NCBI GenBank assembly: GCA_016705475.1
Contig: JADIYD010000006.1
Coordinates: forward strand, 186,001 to 250,000
Direction of reading: 5' to 3'
DNA from: Betaproteobacteria bacterium
GTDB lineage: Bacteria; Pseudomonadota; Gammaproteobacteria; Burkholderiales; Rhodocyclaceae
DNA: 64,000 nt
A program made the translations under genes and the position numbers. How positions within the stretch are numbered: position 1 is the first letter of the stretch; each line of letters begins with the position of its first letter. The notes under the pieces were generated by a model. That model was not told the DNA's origin. It searched no databases and saw only the letters and a program-made list of their open reading frames with translations. Shown here piece by piece: positions 34,714 through 43,103 of the stretch.

Positions 34714-37041
34714 TTATCGCACCCCTAACGCTGGATGAAAAGCCGGGTTAATTACATAAATAACACCATTGTTTAGCAATACATTGTGGCTACCCTGAAG
34801 AACCTTCATGTTGTAGTGGAACGAGTATATATACCGTTGGCTCCCATCGGTCCAAATAAATCCTAGAAATCCAAACCAAAGCAATAAGTTAACAATCGCA
34901 TCAACATCGGTAGGACTGATTGAGTGCCCTGCTAATACTTGTAATAAATCCTCTCGCCGCAACTCTTTTGAACTACCTATAAATGCATATAAAAGATGCT
35001 CGGCAGATGGGAAAACATCCCTAATCTCCAAGTCAATCTCTGCTAATAAGTCATTGGAGAATGCACTGCATGCTTTTGAAATATCCTCTTTCATGATCCG
35101 GTCATGTCCAAGATTCATTGCATAGCCTCTGCAGTGTCCGATAAGGTCCAATAAACTTCTTGGGCGCATTAAACAACGGTCAATCATATATTCAGCGCTG
35201 TCCTGCCCATCTACGATTGGGGTACAAATGCTTGTCCATACGGAAGAAAAACTCTTTGGATTGGCTGTGTCCCAATTGCGATCAATCCGACGCCGCAGCA
35301 ATTCTCTCAGCATTTCAGGATCATCCCAATCGACGTTTGCTCTAGTCTCCTTGCCCCTATCCGCAGTGGAGTCTACTAAGTGCTCAAAAACGTCATTTCG
35401 CAAAAAAACAATCGTGTGTGCGGGAATCCCCAAATTACGCAGTTCCCTTTCTATTTTTCGAGTCGCTTCGATTAGAGAGCGAACAATAACTAAGTCTTCT
35501 GATTTGACTCCCTGGGATGACCAGCCCTTGTCAATATTATCAAATAAAAGCCAAAGCTCATCTTTGAACTTTAGATATCGGATAACGTTTTCTTTCAATT
35601 CTTGAAAATTATGGCGATATATAAGGCCCGTGATCTGAGCTGTTGTCAAATTAACATCAACCCCGTCGTTATATTCCGCTTCAATTATGGATATAATATC
35701 CCTAAGCAAAATTTTTAGCCGTTCGGAAAAATCCCCCTCGGCTGAATATTCATCAGAGATGTATACTGCCTTTAGCCGTTGGTAAGGTTCGAATAAATTG
35801 TGGTCTCGTTTATGAAGTTCTTGGTCTTTTTCAAGTAGTTTGTAACATATCTCGAGCCATAACAAATATTCCCAAAATGCAGTAATTGTGTGCTCAACGG
35901 TTCCTGCGGACATGAGGGAAATAATCGAGTCTTTTAGTTTTAGTAACTGGTAGCCCTCTGGCTTAAGGTCGATTACAACATTCGATCGTTTTGAGCGAAC
36001 GCGGTCCCTCAGCATGAAGAAAATAGCTGTTTTCCCTGATCCCTTTCTACCCGTAACTAAACGAACTTCTTTTCTTTGGGCGCGTCGAAAGGCATCGATT
36101 TCTAGGTAATATTCACCAAGCGATGTGATTTCGTTTTCGGCTGCTGATGCTCCTAGATCCATTTGCGAAAGGACTGATAACTCACCGGCTGGTTTTGATA
36201 CGATACTAACATCACGGTCTTCATAAACTCGCTCAGCCAAGCTTCCAATAGCTTCTTTGAATTGACTTTGAAATCGGCATGTCGTCACAAAATCCCTTAA
36301 ATCTACAGGGATTGGCGTTTCGCCAGATTGAATATATAGCGCGCGTTTGTCCATGCCATCAGCTAACCCAGCCACAAAAGCGCTTCTTATGTTGTGTGTT
36401 TGGGAGTCAACATGCTCGTTTGGTAAGAAATGAAGGACGACACCAAATGATTCTGCGACATTTGTTATGGCGTCTGGGCCGGCAAGGCGGGGGGATTCTG
36501 CCGGGTCAAAACTTCGATAATATAAATGTGACTTCTTTATTCCGTACACGATGAAACCATCGTAATCGGTTTTGGTTTTTGGTTGGATTAAATATATTGG
36601 AGTTTTGTCGTTTATTTTTCCACTAATATGCATTGGCCTAATATTTTCGACATCTCGAAATAGAGCATAAAGCTCATCGGATGTTGTGTATTCTTTATAG
36701 CCAAGTGTGTCAAATATTCCAACATCCTGTATAGAGGGATGACCTTCAGTTACTGCTTTGTGTTTTACAAGCAGAATTGGTTTTCCTTTACCAATTGCAA
36801 ACCCAATTTCATATACAACGTTGAAGTTAAGCCGGGATATATCTGCTACTAAAAAATCATTTGTTCCGATATTGTTTAGAATCTCGGTGGCAATAAATCG
36901 TCCCGAAACATCCATCTCCTCCCAAGACATAACGTTTACTCCACCACCCCTTGTTCGGCATAAGAGACAAGCGGCACGAGCCGCATCAACAACCAATGTG
37001 ACAGAAGCGGGGTAGGCGAAGAAACCTGAAAGAGCCATCAT
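34714..37041 (-). CDS. P-loop ATPase with N-terminal TIR/deoxyribosyltransferase-like domain
   Basis: A 775-residue protein, probably of the Sll1717-type P-loop ATPase group. Residues 1-130 form a Rossmann-like domain with DFLVADISRLNFNVVYEIGFAIGKGKPILLV, as in nucleoside 2-deoxyribosyltransferase/TIR-like enzymes; residues 147-245 may be a second, degenerate copy (HNIRSAFVAGLADGMDKRALYIQ). Walker A is GRKGSGKT (331-338) and Walker B LWLLFDNID (496-504). The C-terminal 130 residues look like winged-helix or sensor segments. An effector-like domain fused to a STAND-like ATPase in an AT-rich, single-gene insertion by an integration hotspot suggests an antiphage or abortive-infection protein; this is inference. 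It lies outside the 18-bp repeats, so it is an independent acquisition. ATG 37041 or 37038 follows AAGGA. Confidence 0.75.
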   Translation of the reverse strand: MMALSGFFAYPASVTLVVDAARAACLLCRTRGGGVNVMSWEEMDVSGRFIATEILNNIGTNDFLVADISRLNFNVVYEIGFAIGKGKPILLVKHKAVTEGHPSIQDVGIFDTLGYKEYTTSDELYALFRDVENIRPMHISGKINDKTPIYLIQPKTKTDYDGFIVYGIKKSHLYYRSFDPAESPRLAGPDAITNVAESFGVVLHFLPNEHVDSQTHNIRSAFVAGLADGMDKRALYIQSGETPIPVDLRDFVTTCRFQSQFKEAIGSLAERVYEDRDVSIVSKPAGELSVLSQMDLGASAAENEITSLGEYYLEIDAFRRAQRKEVRLVTGRKGSGKTAIFFMLRDRVRSKRSNVVIDLKPEGYQLLKLKDSIISLMSAGTVEHTITAFWEYLLWLEICYKLLEKDQELHKRDHNLFEPYQRLKAVYISDEYSAEGDFSERLKILLRDIISIIEAEYNDGVDVNLTTAQITGLIYRHNFQELKENVIRYLKFKDELWLLFDNIDKGWSSQGVKSEDLVIVRSLIEATRKIERELRNLGIPAHTIVFLRNDVFEHLVDSTADRGKETRANVDWDDPEMLRELLRRRIDRNWDTANPKSFSSVWTSICTPIVDGQDSAEYMIDRCLMRPRSLLDLIGHCRGYAMNLGHDRIMKEDISKACSAFSNDLLAEIDLEIRDVFPSAEHLLYAFIGSSKELRREDLLQVLAGHSISPTDVDAIVNLLLWFGFLGFIWTDGSQRYIYSFHYNMKVLQGSHNVLLNNGVIYVINPAFHPALGVR

Positions 37042-37308
37042 TGTTCCTTTTTGGGCTGTTCGACGAACTATTCGGACTTGGTTAACGGTACAGATAAATG
37101 CATTTTACATGAGGCGTATTAGAGTCCGCGCTAACTTGGATTTCTTCGAGCAGTTTCCATCTAGGCTCTGCTAGAACGATCTAGGCTCGGTTTAGCCTAC
37201 TAACTCTTAATTGATGATTGTTCGTGCAGCTCGGACGGCACTAGCTTTAATTCCAAGTGAGTTGCACAAAAATGCAGCCGTTTCCGGTTGCCCCTCGCAT
37301 CCGACTTC

Positions 37309-37941
37309 TTAGCCGAGCAGTTTCCGCTGGTCGAGGTACTTTTCGAGGATTTCCAGGCGGGCGAGCGGGTCGTCGAGTTCGAGCAGTTTTTGCTTGGCGA
37401 GGTTCTGGATGGGCAGGATTTCCGTGATCCGGTAGCCGACCCATTCGGCTTCGTCGTAACGGTGGGGTTCGGGCAGGCGTTCAGCACCGAGGTCGGCGGC
37501 GACGCGCTGGAGCAGTGGAAGCAGTCGCTGGCGTTCGGGTGGCAGCGGGGTCGAGCCGGTTTCAGCCAGGAGTTCAACGCTGGCTTCAAGCTGGTTGTTG
37601 GCGCCGACGCTGGTTTCGATGATGCGAAAGCGCCGGCTGCCATGGGCGGTAATCATGAGGATGCCGAGCTGCTCCATCTCCCAGTTGCCAATGGTGGCGA
37701 GCGTGCCGACGGCGTGCGGTTCGGCCGTGGCACCGACTTCGCTGCCTTTTTCGATGAGGCAGACGCCGAAGGGTGCGTTGGCCTTCATGCAGGCGGCGGC
37801 CATGTCGAGGTAGCGTTGCTCGAAAATTTTGAGCGGCAGCACGCTGCCCGGGAAGAGTACGGTGTTGAGCGGGAAGAGCGGGATGCGCATCGTTTCGACG
37901 GCGTTGCCGGAGGGCGAGCGGACGAAGTCGAACCAACCCAT
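37309..37941 (-). CDS. Lon substrate-binding-domain protein
   Basis: A stand-alone LON N-terminal (PUA-like) domain protein of 210 residues. ATG 37941, one base after the ubiX stop, is chosen; the much longer open frame upstream overlaps ubiX and is not real. The sequence MRIPLFPLNTVLFPGSVLPLKIFEQRYLDMAAACM is the domain hallmark, and FGVCLIEKGSEVG follows. It lacks the ATPase and protease parts of Lon. The role of such proteins is not established. It is translationally close to ubiX. Confidence 0.88.
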   Translation of the reverse strand: MGWFDFVRSPSGNAVETMRIPLFPLNTVLFPGSVLPLKIFEQRYLDMAAACMKANAPFGVCLIEKGSEVGATAEPHAVGTLATIGNWEMEQLGILMITAHGSRRFRIIETSVGANNQLEASVELLAETGSTPLPPERQRLLPLLQRVAADLGAERLPEPHRYDEAEWVGYRITEILPIQNLAKQKLLELDDPLARLEILEKYLDQRKLLG

Positions 37942-37942
37942 C

Positions 37943-38554
37943 TCAGCGCTCCTCGCCCCAGCGCTGCATGAGGGTGTGAGGGACGCCGATCTGGTCCATG
38001 ACGCGGGCGACGACGAAATCGACGATGTCCTGCACGCTTTGCGGGTGGTGGTAGAAGCCGGGGCTGGGCGGCAGGATGACGGCGCCGGCGCGCGCGAGGC
38101 GCAGCATGTTTTCGAGGTGAATGGCTGAAAACGGCGTCTCACGGGGGACGAGGATGAGCTTGCGGCCTTCCTTCAGGACGACGTCGGCGGCGCGTTCGAT
38201 GAGGTTGTCGGCGAGGCCTTGGGCGATGGCGGCCAGGGTGCCCATGCTGCACGGGCAGACGACCATGGCGTCGGGCGGGTTGGAGCCGGAGGCAACCGGG
38301 GCAAACCATTCTTCGCGGCCGAAAACGGCCAGTTTTTGCGGGTCGACCGCAGGAAAGCGGGCGAGCAGGGCGGCTTTGGCGTCGCTCGGGCGCGACGGCA
38401 GTTCGAAGTTGAGTTCCTGTTTGGCGACGACCTGCGAGGCTTGCGAGTAGAGAAGCTGCACCTTGCAGCCGGCTTCGAGCAGGCATTCGAGCAGGCGCAG
38501 GCCGTAGGGCATGCCGGAGGCGCCGGTCAGGGCGAGGCAGATTTTCATGGGCAT
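37943..38554 (-). CDS. ubiX: Flavin prenyltransferase UbiX
   Basis: Makes prenylated FMN, the cofactor of the UbiD decarboxylase in ubiquinone synthesis. The 203-residue protein has the N-terminal ALTGASGMPYGLRLLECLL, the SGSNPPDAMVVCPCSMGTLAAIAQGLADNLIERAADVVLKEGRKLILVPRETPFSAIHLENMLRL core and GAVILPPSPGFYHHPQS, all family hallmarks. UbiD is not nearby. A degenerate copy of the dispersed motif lies at 38323-38353. Confidence 0.95.
   Translation of the reverse strand: MPMKICLALTGASGMPYGLRLLECLLEAGCKVQLLYSQASQVVAKQELNFELPSRPSDAKAALLARFPAVDPQKLAVFGREEWFAPVASGSNPPDAMVVCPCSMGTLAAIAQGLADNLIERAADVVLKEGRKLILVPRETPFSAIHLENMLRLARAGAVILPPSPGFYHHPQSVQDIVDFVVARVMDQIGVPHTLMQRWGEER
38323..38353 (+). repeat. 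Dispersed motif, degenerate copy inside ubiX (antisense)
   Basis: AACGGCCAGTTTTTG then CGGGTCGACCGCAGG. Left half and end match; centre is GTCGAC. Confidence 0.4.
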
Positions 38555-38696
38555 TTAGGGCTCGCTCGTCAATAAATTGAACATTTGGCTCGCCGGAGTT
38601 GGGCGCGCTGGTTCGTTGCGAATCACTTGTGTGGCTCGCCACACGGCGCGCTCCACGCCTCGCATCGCATCCCAATCCACCGGCCAAATATCCAAT

Positions 38697-39242
38697 TTAT
38701 CTCCTTACGAGCCCGACAGCTTCCGTGGGGGCGGGTTCAGCCAGCAGTTTAGCTGCGATCAGGCCGTTGATGGTGCCGAAAACCAGCGCCGCTGCCGCAA
38801 AAACCGGGGTGAGCAAAAAGACGCCGTCGTGCGGGATGAGCCAGGCGCGGGCGAGCAGCAGCTGGCCGCCGATGTGTGCGAAGGCGGCGAGGATGGAGAG
38901 GCTGACCGGGCCGAACCAGCGTGCCGGCAGATAGCGGGCGAGGCCAAGGGTGAGCAGGCTGAGCGTCGTCCCGGTGAGCGACAGGAAGAAGCCGGGGGCG
39001 AGGAAGAAGCCGAGCAGCAGGCTGCCGGCCAGCACGCGCAGGGCGCTGACCCAGACCGCTGTGCCCCAGCCGTAGCGAACGAGGACGACGAGGGTGACGA
39101 TGTTGGCCAGCCCAGGCTTGACGCCGGGCAGTGGCGAGGGGATTGCGGCGTCGACCAGCGACAGGCCGACGGCCGCCGTGGCCAGCCAGGCGACGCGGCG
39201 GTCTTCGGCGGTGACGGTGAGTTCAATAACTGATCGAGTCAT
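38697..39242 (-). CDS. Gx transporter family membrane protein
   Basis: Integral membrane protein of 181 residues with five or six helices, of the Gx transporter family (formerly called heptaprenyl diphosphate synthase component I). Start ATG 39242; the signature SLVDAAIPSPLPGVKPGLANIVTLVVLVRYGWGTAVWVSALRVLAGSLL is unmistakable. The substrate is uncertain. It overlaps the preceding NusG-domain gene by 20 bases, the pair being a common arrangement. The 142-base gap to ubiX has no recognised feature. Confidence 0.85.
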   Translation of the reverse strand: MTRSVIELTVTAEDRRVAWLATAAVGLSLVDAAIPSPLPGVKPGLANIVTLVVLVRYGWGTAVWVSALRVLAGSLLLGFFLAPGFFLSLTGTTLSLLTLGLARYLPARWFGPVSLSILAAFAHIGGQLLLARAWLIPHDGVFLLTPVFAAAALVFGTINGLIAAKLLAEPAPTEAVGLVRR

Positions 39243-39597
39243 AAACCTTGGTCCGCCCGGCGATCTGGACGCTGACGCGGTTGGGGGCGCAGATGGCGAT
39301 TTCGCCGGGGCGCATGAGCCAGCCCTGTTTGACGCAATACTGGCGTGGGCTGGGGTCGGAGACGACGCGGGCGCGGCCCGGTTCAACGGCGATCAGCGTG
39401 GTGCCGAGCGGCCCGGCAACCTCGAAGTGCTTGCGCGCCTTGAGGTCGATTTCGGCAAATACCTTGCCTTCCTGCCGGATGATGGCGCGGTCGGCCAGTC
39501 CGCCTTGCCAGAAAACCGGGATGCTGACCCCGACGGCAACGGCACTGAGCAGCATGACCAGCCAGTCGCCGGGGCGGATCAGGGTCAGCCAGTGCAT
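39223..39597 (-). CDS. NusG domain II-containing membrane-anchored protein
   Basis: A 124-residue protein with one N-terminal membrane helix (WLVMLLSAVAVGVSIPVFW) and an exported beta-rich NusG domain II (VAGPLGTTLIAVEPGRARVVSDPSPRQYCVKQGWLMRPGEIAICAPNRVSVQI). It overlaps the Gx transporter gene, and the two are likely a functional unit. Precise role unknown. The dispersed motif lies just upstream of its start. Confidence 0.83.
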   Translation of the reverse strand: MHWLTLIRPGDWLVMLLSAVAVGVSIPVFWQGGLADRAIIRQEGKVFAEIDLKARKHFEVAGPLGTTLIAVEPGRARVVSDPSPRQYCVKQGWLMRPGEIAICAPNRVSVQIAGRTKVYDSISY

Positions 39598-39625
39598 GGC
39601 TTGGCCCGGCGCCGGGGGATTTCAA

Positions 39626-39654
39626 TTTTGGCCATTTTTTCCGGTTGACCGTGG
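39626..39654 (+). repeat. Dispersed motif, best-matching copy (intergenic)
   Basis: TTTTGGCCATTTTTT followed by CCGGTTGACCGTGG (39641-39654). Taken here as the reference sequence. It lies between rapZ and the NusG-domain gene. Confidence 0.85.
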
Positions 39655-39680
39655 CATGGGTGCCGGGTCTTTCACCACGT

Positions 39681-40526
39681 TTAGTCGCCGGCCAGCGTAC
39701 GGTGGCGGACGAGGACGCGAACCCGGTCGGCAAACTGCCTGGCCAGCCATTCGGCAATGTAAACAGAGCGATGCTGGCCGCCGGTACAACCGATCGCCAC
39801 GGTCAGGTAATTGCGGTTGTCGCGGATGAAACTCGGCAACCAGGTGGCGACAAAGCGATGGATGTCCTCGCGCATCAAGGTGACCTCACCTTGTGCGTCG
39901 AGAAAATTGATGACGGGCTGGTCCTTGCCGGTCAGGACGCGCAGGTCCGGGTCGTAATGCGGGTTGGGCAGGCAGCGGACATCAAAGACGAGATCGGCGT
40001 CGAGCGGAATGCCATGCTTGAAGCCGAATGACTCGAACATCAGGGTCAGACCCTGGCCCGGCTCGGCCTCGATGAACTGACGGACCCATTCGCGCAAGCC
40101 GGCAGCTTTCATGCCGCTGGTGTCGATCCGGTGGCCAAGCGTGGAAAGCGGTCCGAGCAATTTGTTCTCTGCCCGGATGGCTTCGTCGAGCGTCTGTCCC
40201 GTAGCAGCCAGCGGGTGGCGGCGACGGGATTCCGAATAGCGCTTGAGCAGCGTTTCTTCGTTGGAAAAGAGAAACAGGAAGGTGACTTCGACGCCATTTT
40301 CCTTCAATTTCTCGAGCTTGCTTGGCAGCAAGTCGATGCCGTGCCCGGAACGCGCGTCGATGGCGACAGCAACCTTGCTGACGTTTTCTTCCTGGAGCAT
40401 GGCCGCGAGCACGGTCAGCATGGCCACCGGCAGGTTGTCCACGCAGTAATAGCCGGCGTCTTCGAGCAGGTTCAGCGCGACGGACTTGCCGGAGCCGGAA
40501 AGTCCGCTGATCAGTATGAGTTCCAT
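39681..40526 (-). CDS. rapZ: RNase adapter protein RapZ
   Basis: Nucleotide- and sRNA-binding protein of 281 residues that in Enterobacteria directs RNase E to GlmZ; in other bacteria its targets are less clear. Walker A GLSGSGKS is at residues 8-15, followed by LNLLEDAGYYCVDNLPVAML; the C-terminal domain carries GCTGGQHRSVYIAEWLA. Full length and typical. It is divergent from the amidohydrolase gene. Confidence 0.95.
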   Translation of the reverse strand: MELILISGLSGSGKSVALNLLEDAGYYCVDNLPVAMLTVLAAMLQEENVSKVAVAIDARSGHGIDLLPSKLEKLKENGVEVTFLFLFSNEETLLKRYSESRRRHPLAATGQTLDEAIRAENKLLGPLSTLGHRIDTSGMKAAGLREWVRQFIEAEPGQGLTLMFESFGFKHGIPLDADLVFDVRCLPNPHYDPDLRVLTGKDQPVINFLDAQGEVTLMREDIHRFVATWLPSFIRDNRNYLTVAIGCTGGQHRSVYIAEWLARQFADRVRVLVRHRTLAGD

Positions 40527-40596
40527 GGAGGCAGAGCATAATCAAGGCGGCGCGCCGTATCAACCCGCGGCATAATATAAAAAACAGGAGATGATC

Positions 40597-41772
40597 ATGC
40601 CCTCGGCACTTCCATTGCTCGACCTGCCATTTCTGGCGGAACTGACCGCGCTGCGCCGCGACATTCACGCCCACCCGGAACTTGCCTTCAACGAGAACCG
40701 GACTGCCGACATCGTGGCCCGCGAACTGGAGCGCTACGGTCTGGAAGTCCATCGCGGTATTGCCAAAACCGGCGTTGTCGGCGTGCTGCGTGCCGGCACG
40801 TCGCAAAAAATGGTCGGCCTGCGCGCCGACATGGATGCGCTGCCGCTGGCCGAGCTCAACGAATTCCCGCATCACTCGAAGCATCAGGGGAAAATGCACG
40901 CCTGCGGCCACGACGGCCATACCGCCATGCTGCTCGGTGCCGCCCGTTATCTGGCCCTGCATCCGGACTTCGATGGTATTGCCGTGTTCATTTTCCAGCC
41001 GGCCGAGGAATCCGAAGGCGGTGCCGCGGTCATGATCGAGGAAGGGCTGTTCGAGCGCTTCCCTGTCGAGGCGGTGTTCGGCCTGCACAACTGGCCGGGG
41101 ATCCCGGTTGGTGAAATGGCTGTCATGCCCGGGCCAGTCATGGCCGGCACCTGCGCCTTCGAGATTTTCGTGCGCGGCCACGGTTGCCACGCCGCCATGC
41201 CGCATCAGGGCGTCGACTCCATCGTTGCCGGGGCACAACTCGTGCAAGCGCTGCAGACGGTGGTCAGCCGCACGCTGCACCCATGCGAGTCGGCAGTCGT
41301 CAGTGTCACGCAATTCCATGCCGGCGAGGCGTGGAACATCATTCCCGAAGAAGTTGTCCTGCGCGGCACCATCCGCACCTTCAAGCGCGAAATTCAGGAA
41401 GCGGTCGAGCGTGCCGTCGAACGACTGTGCAGCGGCATCGCCGCAGCCAATGGGGCGCAGATCAGCGTGCAGTTTGACCATCGCTACCCGCCTACGGTCA
41501 ACAGCGTAAACGAGGCCAAATTCTGCCGCGAAGTCGCCGCCGAGGTCTTCAAGCCGGAACGCGTGCTGACCGATATCCTGCCTTCGATGGGCGCCGAGGA
41601 TTTCGCCTACATGCTCAACGAAAAGCCCGGCTGCTACGTCTGGCTCGGCAACGGCCCGGGAACGGGCGGCTGCACGCTGCACAACCCGCATTACGACTTC
41701 AACGACGAATTGCTGACGCTCGGTGCCAGCTACTGGGTGCGCCTCGTCCAGCGCTACCTGCCAAAAGGCTGA
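40597..41772 (+). CDS. M20-family metal-dependent amidohydrolase
   Basis: Zinc/manganese amidohydrolase of 391 residues of the hippurate/IAA-amino-acid hydrolase group. ATG 40597 is six bases after AGGAG, while ATG 40591 abuts it. The metal ligands are visible: ACGHDGHTAML, EESEGGAAVMIEEG, and LHNWPG, with the lid domain containing GHGCHAAMPHQGVDS. Likely substrates are N-acyl or N-aryl amino acids; not predictable further. It stands alone. Confidence 0.9.
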   Translation: MPSALPLLDLPFLAELTALRRDIHAHPELAFNENRTADIVARELERYGLEVHRGIAKTGVVGVLRAGTSQKMVGLRADMDALPLAELNEFPHHSKHQGKMHACGHDGHTAMLLGAARYLALHPDFDGIAVFIFQPAEESEGGAAVMIEEGLFERFPVEAVFGLHNWPGIPVGEMAVMPGPVMAGTCAFEIFVRGHGCHAAMPHQGVDSIVAGAQLVQALQTVVSRTLHPCESAVVSVTQFHAGEAWNIIPEEVVLRGTIRTFKREIQEAVERAVERLCSGIAAANGAQISVQFDHRYPPTVNSVNEAKFCREVAAEVFKPERVLTDILPSMGAEDFAYMLNEKPGCYVWLGNGPGTGGCTLHNPHYDFNDELLTLGASYWVRLVQRYLPKG

Positions 41773-41812
41773 GATTGATCAGGCTGCCCGCGCAGGCTTA
41801 GCCGGCGGACAT

Positions 41813-42727
41813 TCAGGCGGCAACCAGGAAACCATTCTCGCGGCGCAGGGCGTTGACCAGCAGTAGCTGGCGTTCGACGCCGCTGACCAGCGCTTCCCGG
41901 GACAGGTTGAGGAAGCGGGCGTTGACGTCCATGGCGAAGGGCAGACTGAACACGAAGGCGGGAAAATCGTCCTGCGGCAGCCGCTGCCGCTCAATCATGG
42001 CAAACGACACGATGACCTTGATGGCATGCCAGGCCAGCTGCTCGATATTGTTGCGGAAATTGCTCAGGCGCCTGAAAGCGCGGTCAAAAGCCGCGTCGAC
42101 CGTGGAAAACGGCCGGCCATGGCCGGGAATGACCATGTCGATGGGCAACCGGGAGAGCATTTCCAGTGTTTCCTGGGTACTCGTCAGGCCATCTGCTTCG
42201 CCGAGCAGCTCGGGGAAAATGACCCCGAAGCCGTTTTCCCACAGGGCGTCACCGGAAATCAGGATGCGTTTTTCCGGGTTGTAGTAGGCCAGCGCTTCCA
42301 TGTCGTGACCGGGCACGGCGAGCGCCTGCCAGTTCAGGCCACCCATTTCGACTTCGTCGTTGGCACTGATCAGGCGGTCGTGCTGGAAACGCGCGCTTTG
42401 CTGGCCGAGCGGGGAGAGTAGCAGGGCATCCTTGTCCCACTCGGCAATGACCGCGTGCAGGCCGGCCGGGACGATGATCTCGCAGTCGAACGCTTCCTTG
42501 AGCGCGGCATTGCCGCCGATGTGGTCGGAGTGCGAGTGGGTGTTGAGCAGGCGGTTCAGCTGGCGGCCGGCGAGGGCGTTGTGGACCAGCTCGACGGTCT
42601 GCTCGGCATGGGTGACGTAGCCGCTATCGACCAGCGTGGCCTTGTCGCCATCAAAAAACAGGATGTTGTTGGCCGACAGCCAGCCGCGTTCGAGGACAAG
42701 CATGCTGGCCGGGAGGTCAAGGCTCAT
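41813..42727 (-). CDS. MBL-fold metallo-hydrolase
   Basis: Metallo-beta-lactamase-fold hydrolase of 304 residues with the THSHSDHIGG metal motif (about residues 63-72), the distal His in AVPGHDMEALAYY, Asp in LISGDALWENG and His in VIPGHGRP. A helical C-terminal extension (about 210-304) follows. It is the last gene of the 17-gene minus-strand run; its ATG overlaps the stop of the preceding small gene as ATGA. Substrate unknown. A weak match to the dispersed core (GTCGACCGTGG at 42095-42105) lies inside but has no T-rich half. Confidence 0.88.
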   Translation of the reverse strand: MSLDLPASMLVLERGWLSANNILFFDGDKATLVDSGYVTHAEQTVELVHNALAGRQLNRLLNTHSHSDHIGGNAALKEAFDCEIIVPAGLHAVIAEWDKDALLLSPLGQQSARFQHDRLISANDEVEMGGLNWQALAVPGHDMEALAYYNPEKRILISGDALWENGFGVIFPELLGEADGLTSTQETLEMLSRLPIDMVIPGHGRPFSTVDAAFDRAFRRLSNFRNNIEQLAWHAIKVIVSFAMIERQRLPQDDFPAFVFSLPFAMDVNARFLNLSREALVSGVERQLLLVNALRRENGFLVAA

Positions 42728-42900
42728 TCCGGTTTTTCCGGGCTGCCATCACGATTGGACGGCAGGGTCGTCGTTGGTACAACCAGCTCGGCGACGACGT
42801 CCGGCGCACTCATCGGCGGTCGGCCGCAACCCAGGCAATAACCGGAGTCGGGATCGGCCATGCAGATGCCGACGCATTGGTAGAGTTCTTCGTCGCTCAT
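42724..42900 (-). CDS. Small DUF1289-like cysteine-rich protein
   Basis: A 58-residue protein with MSDEELYQCVGICMADPDSG at the start and YCLGCGRPP after it: four cysteines spaced as C-x3-C-x8-C-x2-C, like DUF1289 proteins, so a zinc-binding fold is likely. Its ATG overlaps the stop of the upstream DUF1289 gene and its TGA overlaps the ATG of the MBL gene, a strict ATGA-ATGA chain that strongly supports translation. The C-terminal 28 residues are disordered (Pro/Thr/Glu). Probably missed by length-filtered annotation. Confidence 0.75.
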   Translation of the reverse strand: MSDEELYQCVGICMADPDSGYCLGCGRPPMSAPDVVAELVVPTTTLPSNRDGSPEKPE

Positions 42901-43103
42901 TTTGCGTTGCCGTTGCTGCGTAAATTGTTTTCCTGCGGGGCCTGTTCGCCACGTCGCCGGGCGACATCAGCCAGGATGTGCTGCCGGCCGGCGTCGTCGA
43001 GGCGAGACCAGACGGTGATTTCATCAATGGTGCGGAAGCAGCCCTGGCACAGGCCGCTGCTCGCATCCATCTTGCAGATATTGATGCAGGGTGAGGTGAT
43101 CAT
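42897..43103 (-). CDS. DUF1289 protein
   Basis: A 68-residue DUF1289 family protein: SPCINICKMDASSGLCQGCFRTIDEITVWSRL with four cysteines for a probable metal site, and the IDEI.W..L helix that defines the family. Function of DUF1289 is unknown. It starts at the base after the stop of the preceding 334-residue gene and overlaps the next small cysteine gene by ATGA, so the three are cotranslated. Confidence 0.87.
   Translation of the reverse strand: MITSPCINICKMDASSGLCQGCFRTIDEITVWSRLDDAGRQHILADVARRRGEQAPQENNLRSNGNAK

Noticed and set aside
34714..37041. Including the ATPase gene in the integrated element
   Set aside because: It lies beyond the right 18-bp repeat and the displaced tRNA terminator, and no third copy of the repeat was found near 37.1-37.3 kb.
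39982..41691. 569-codon minus-strand frame opposite the amidohydrolase gene and rapZ
   Set aside because: Overlaps two well-supported genes on different frames and contains no recognisable domain.
42095..42105. GTCGACCGTGG in the MBL gene as a copy of the dispersed motif
   Set aside because: Core-only match without the T-rich half; such 11-mers are expected by chance in this composition. The same applies to matches near 14151, 17302, 53929 and 63522.
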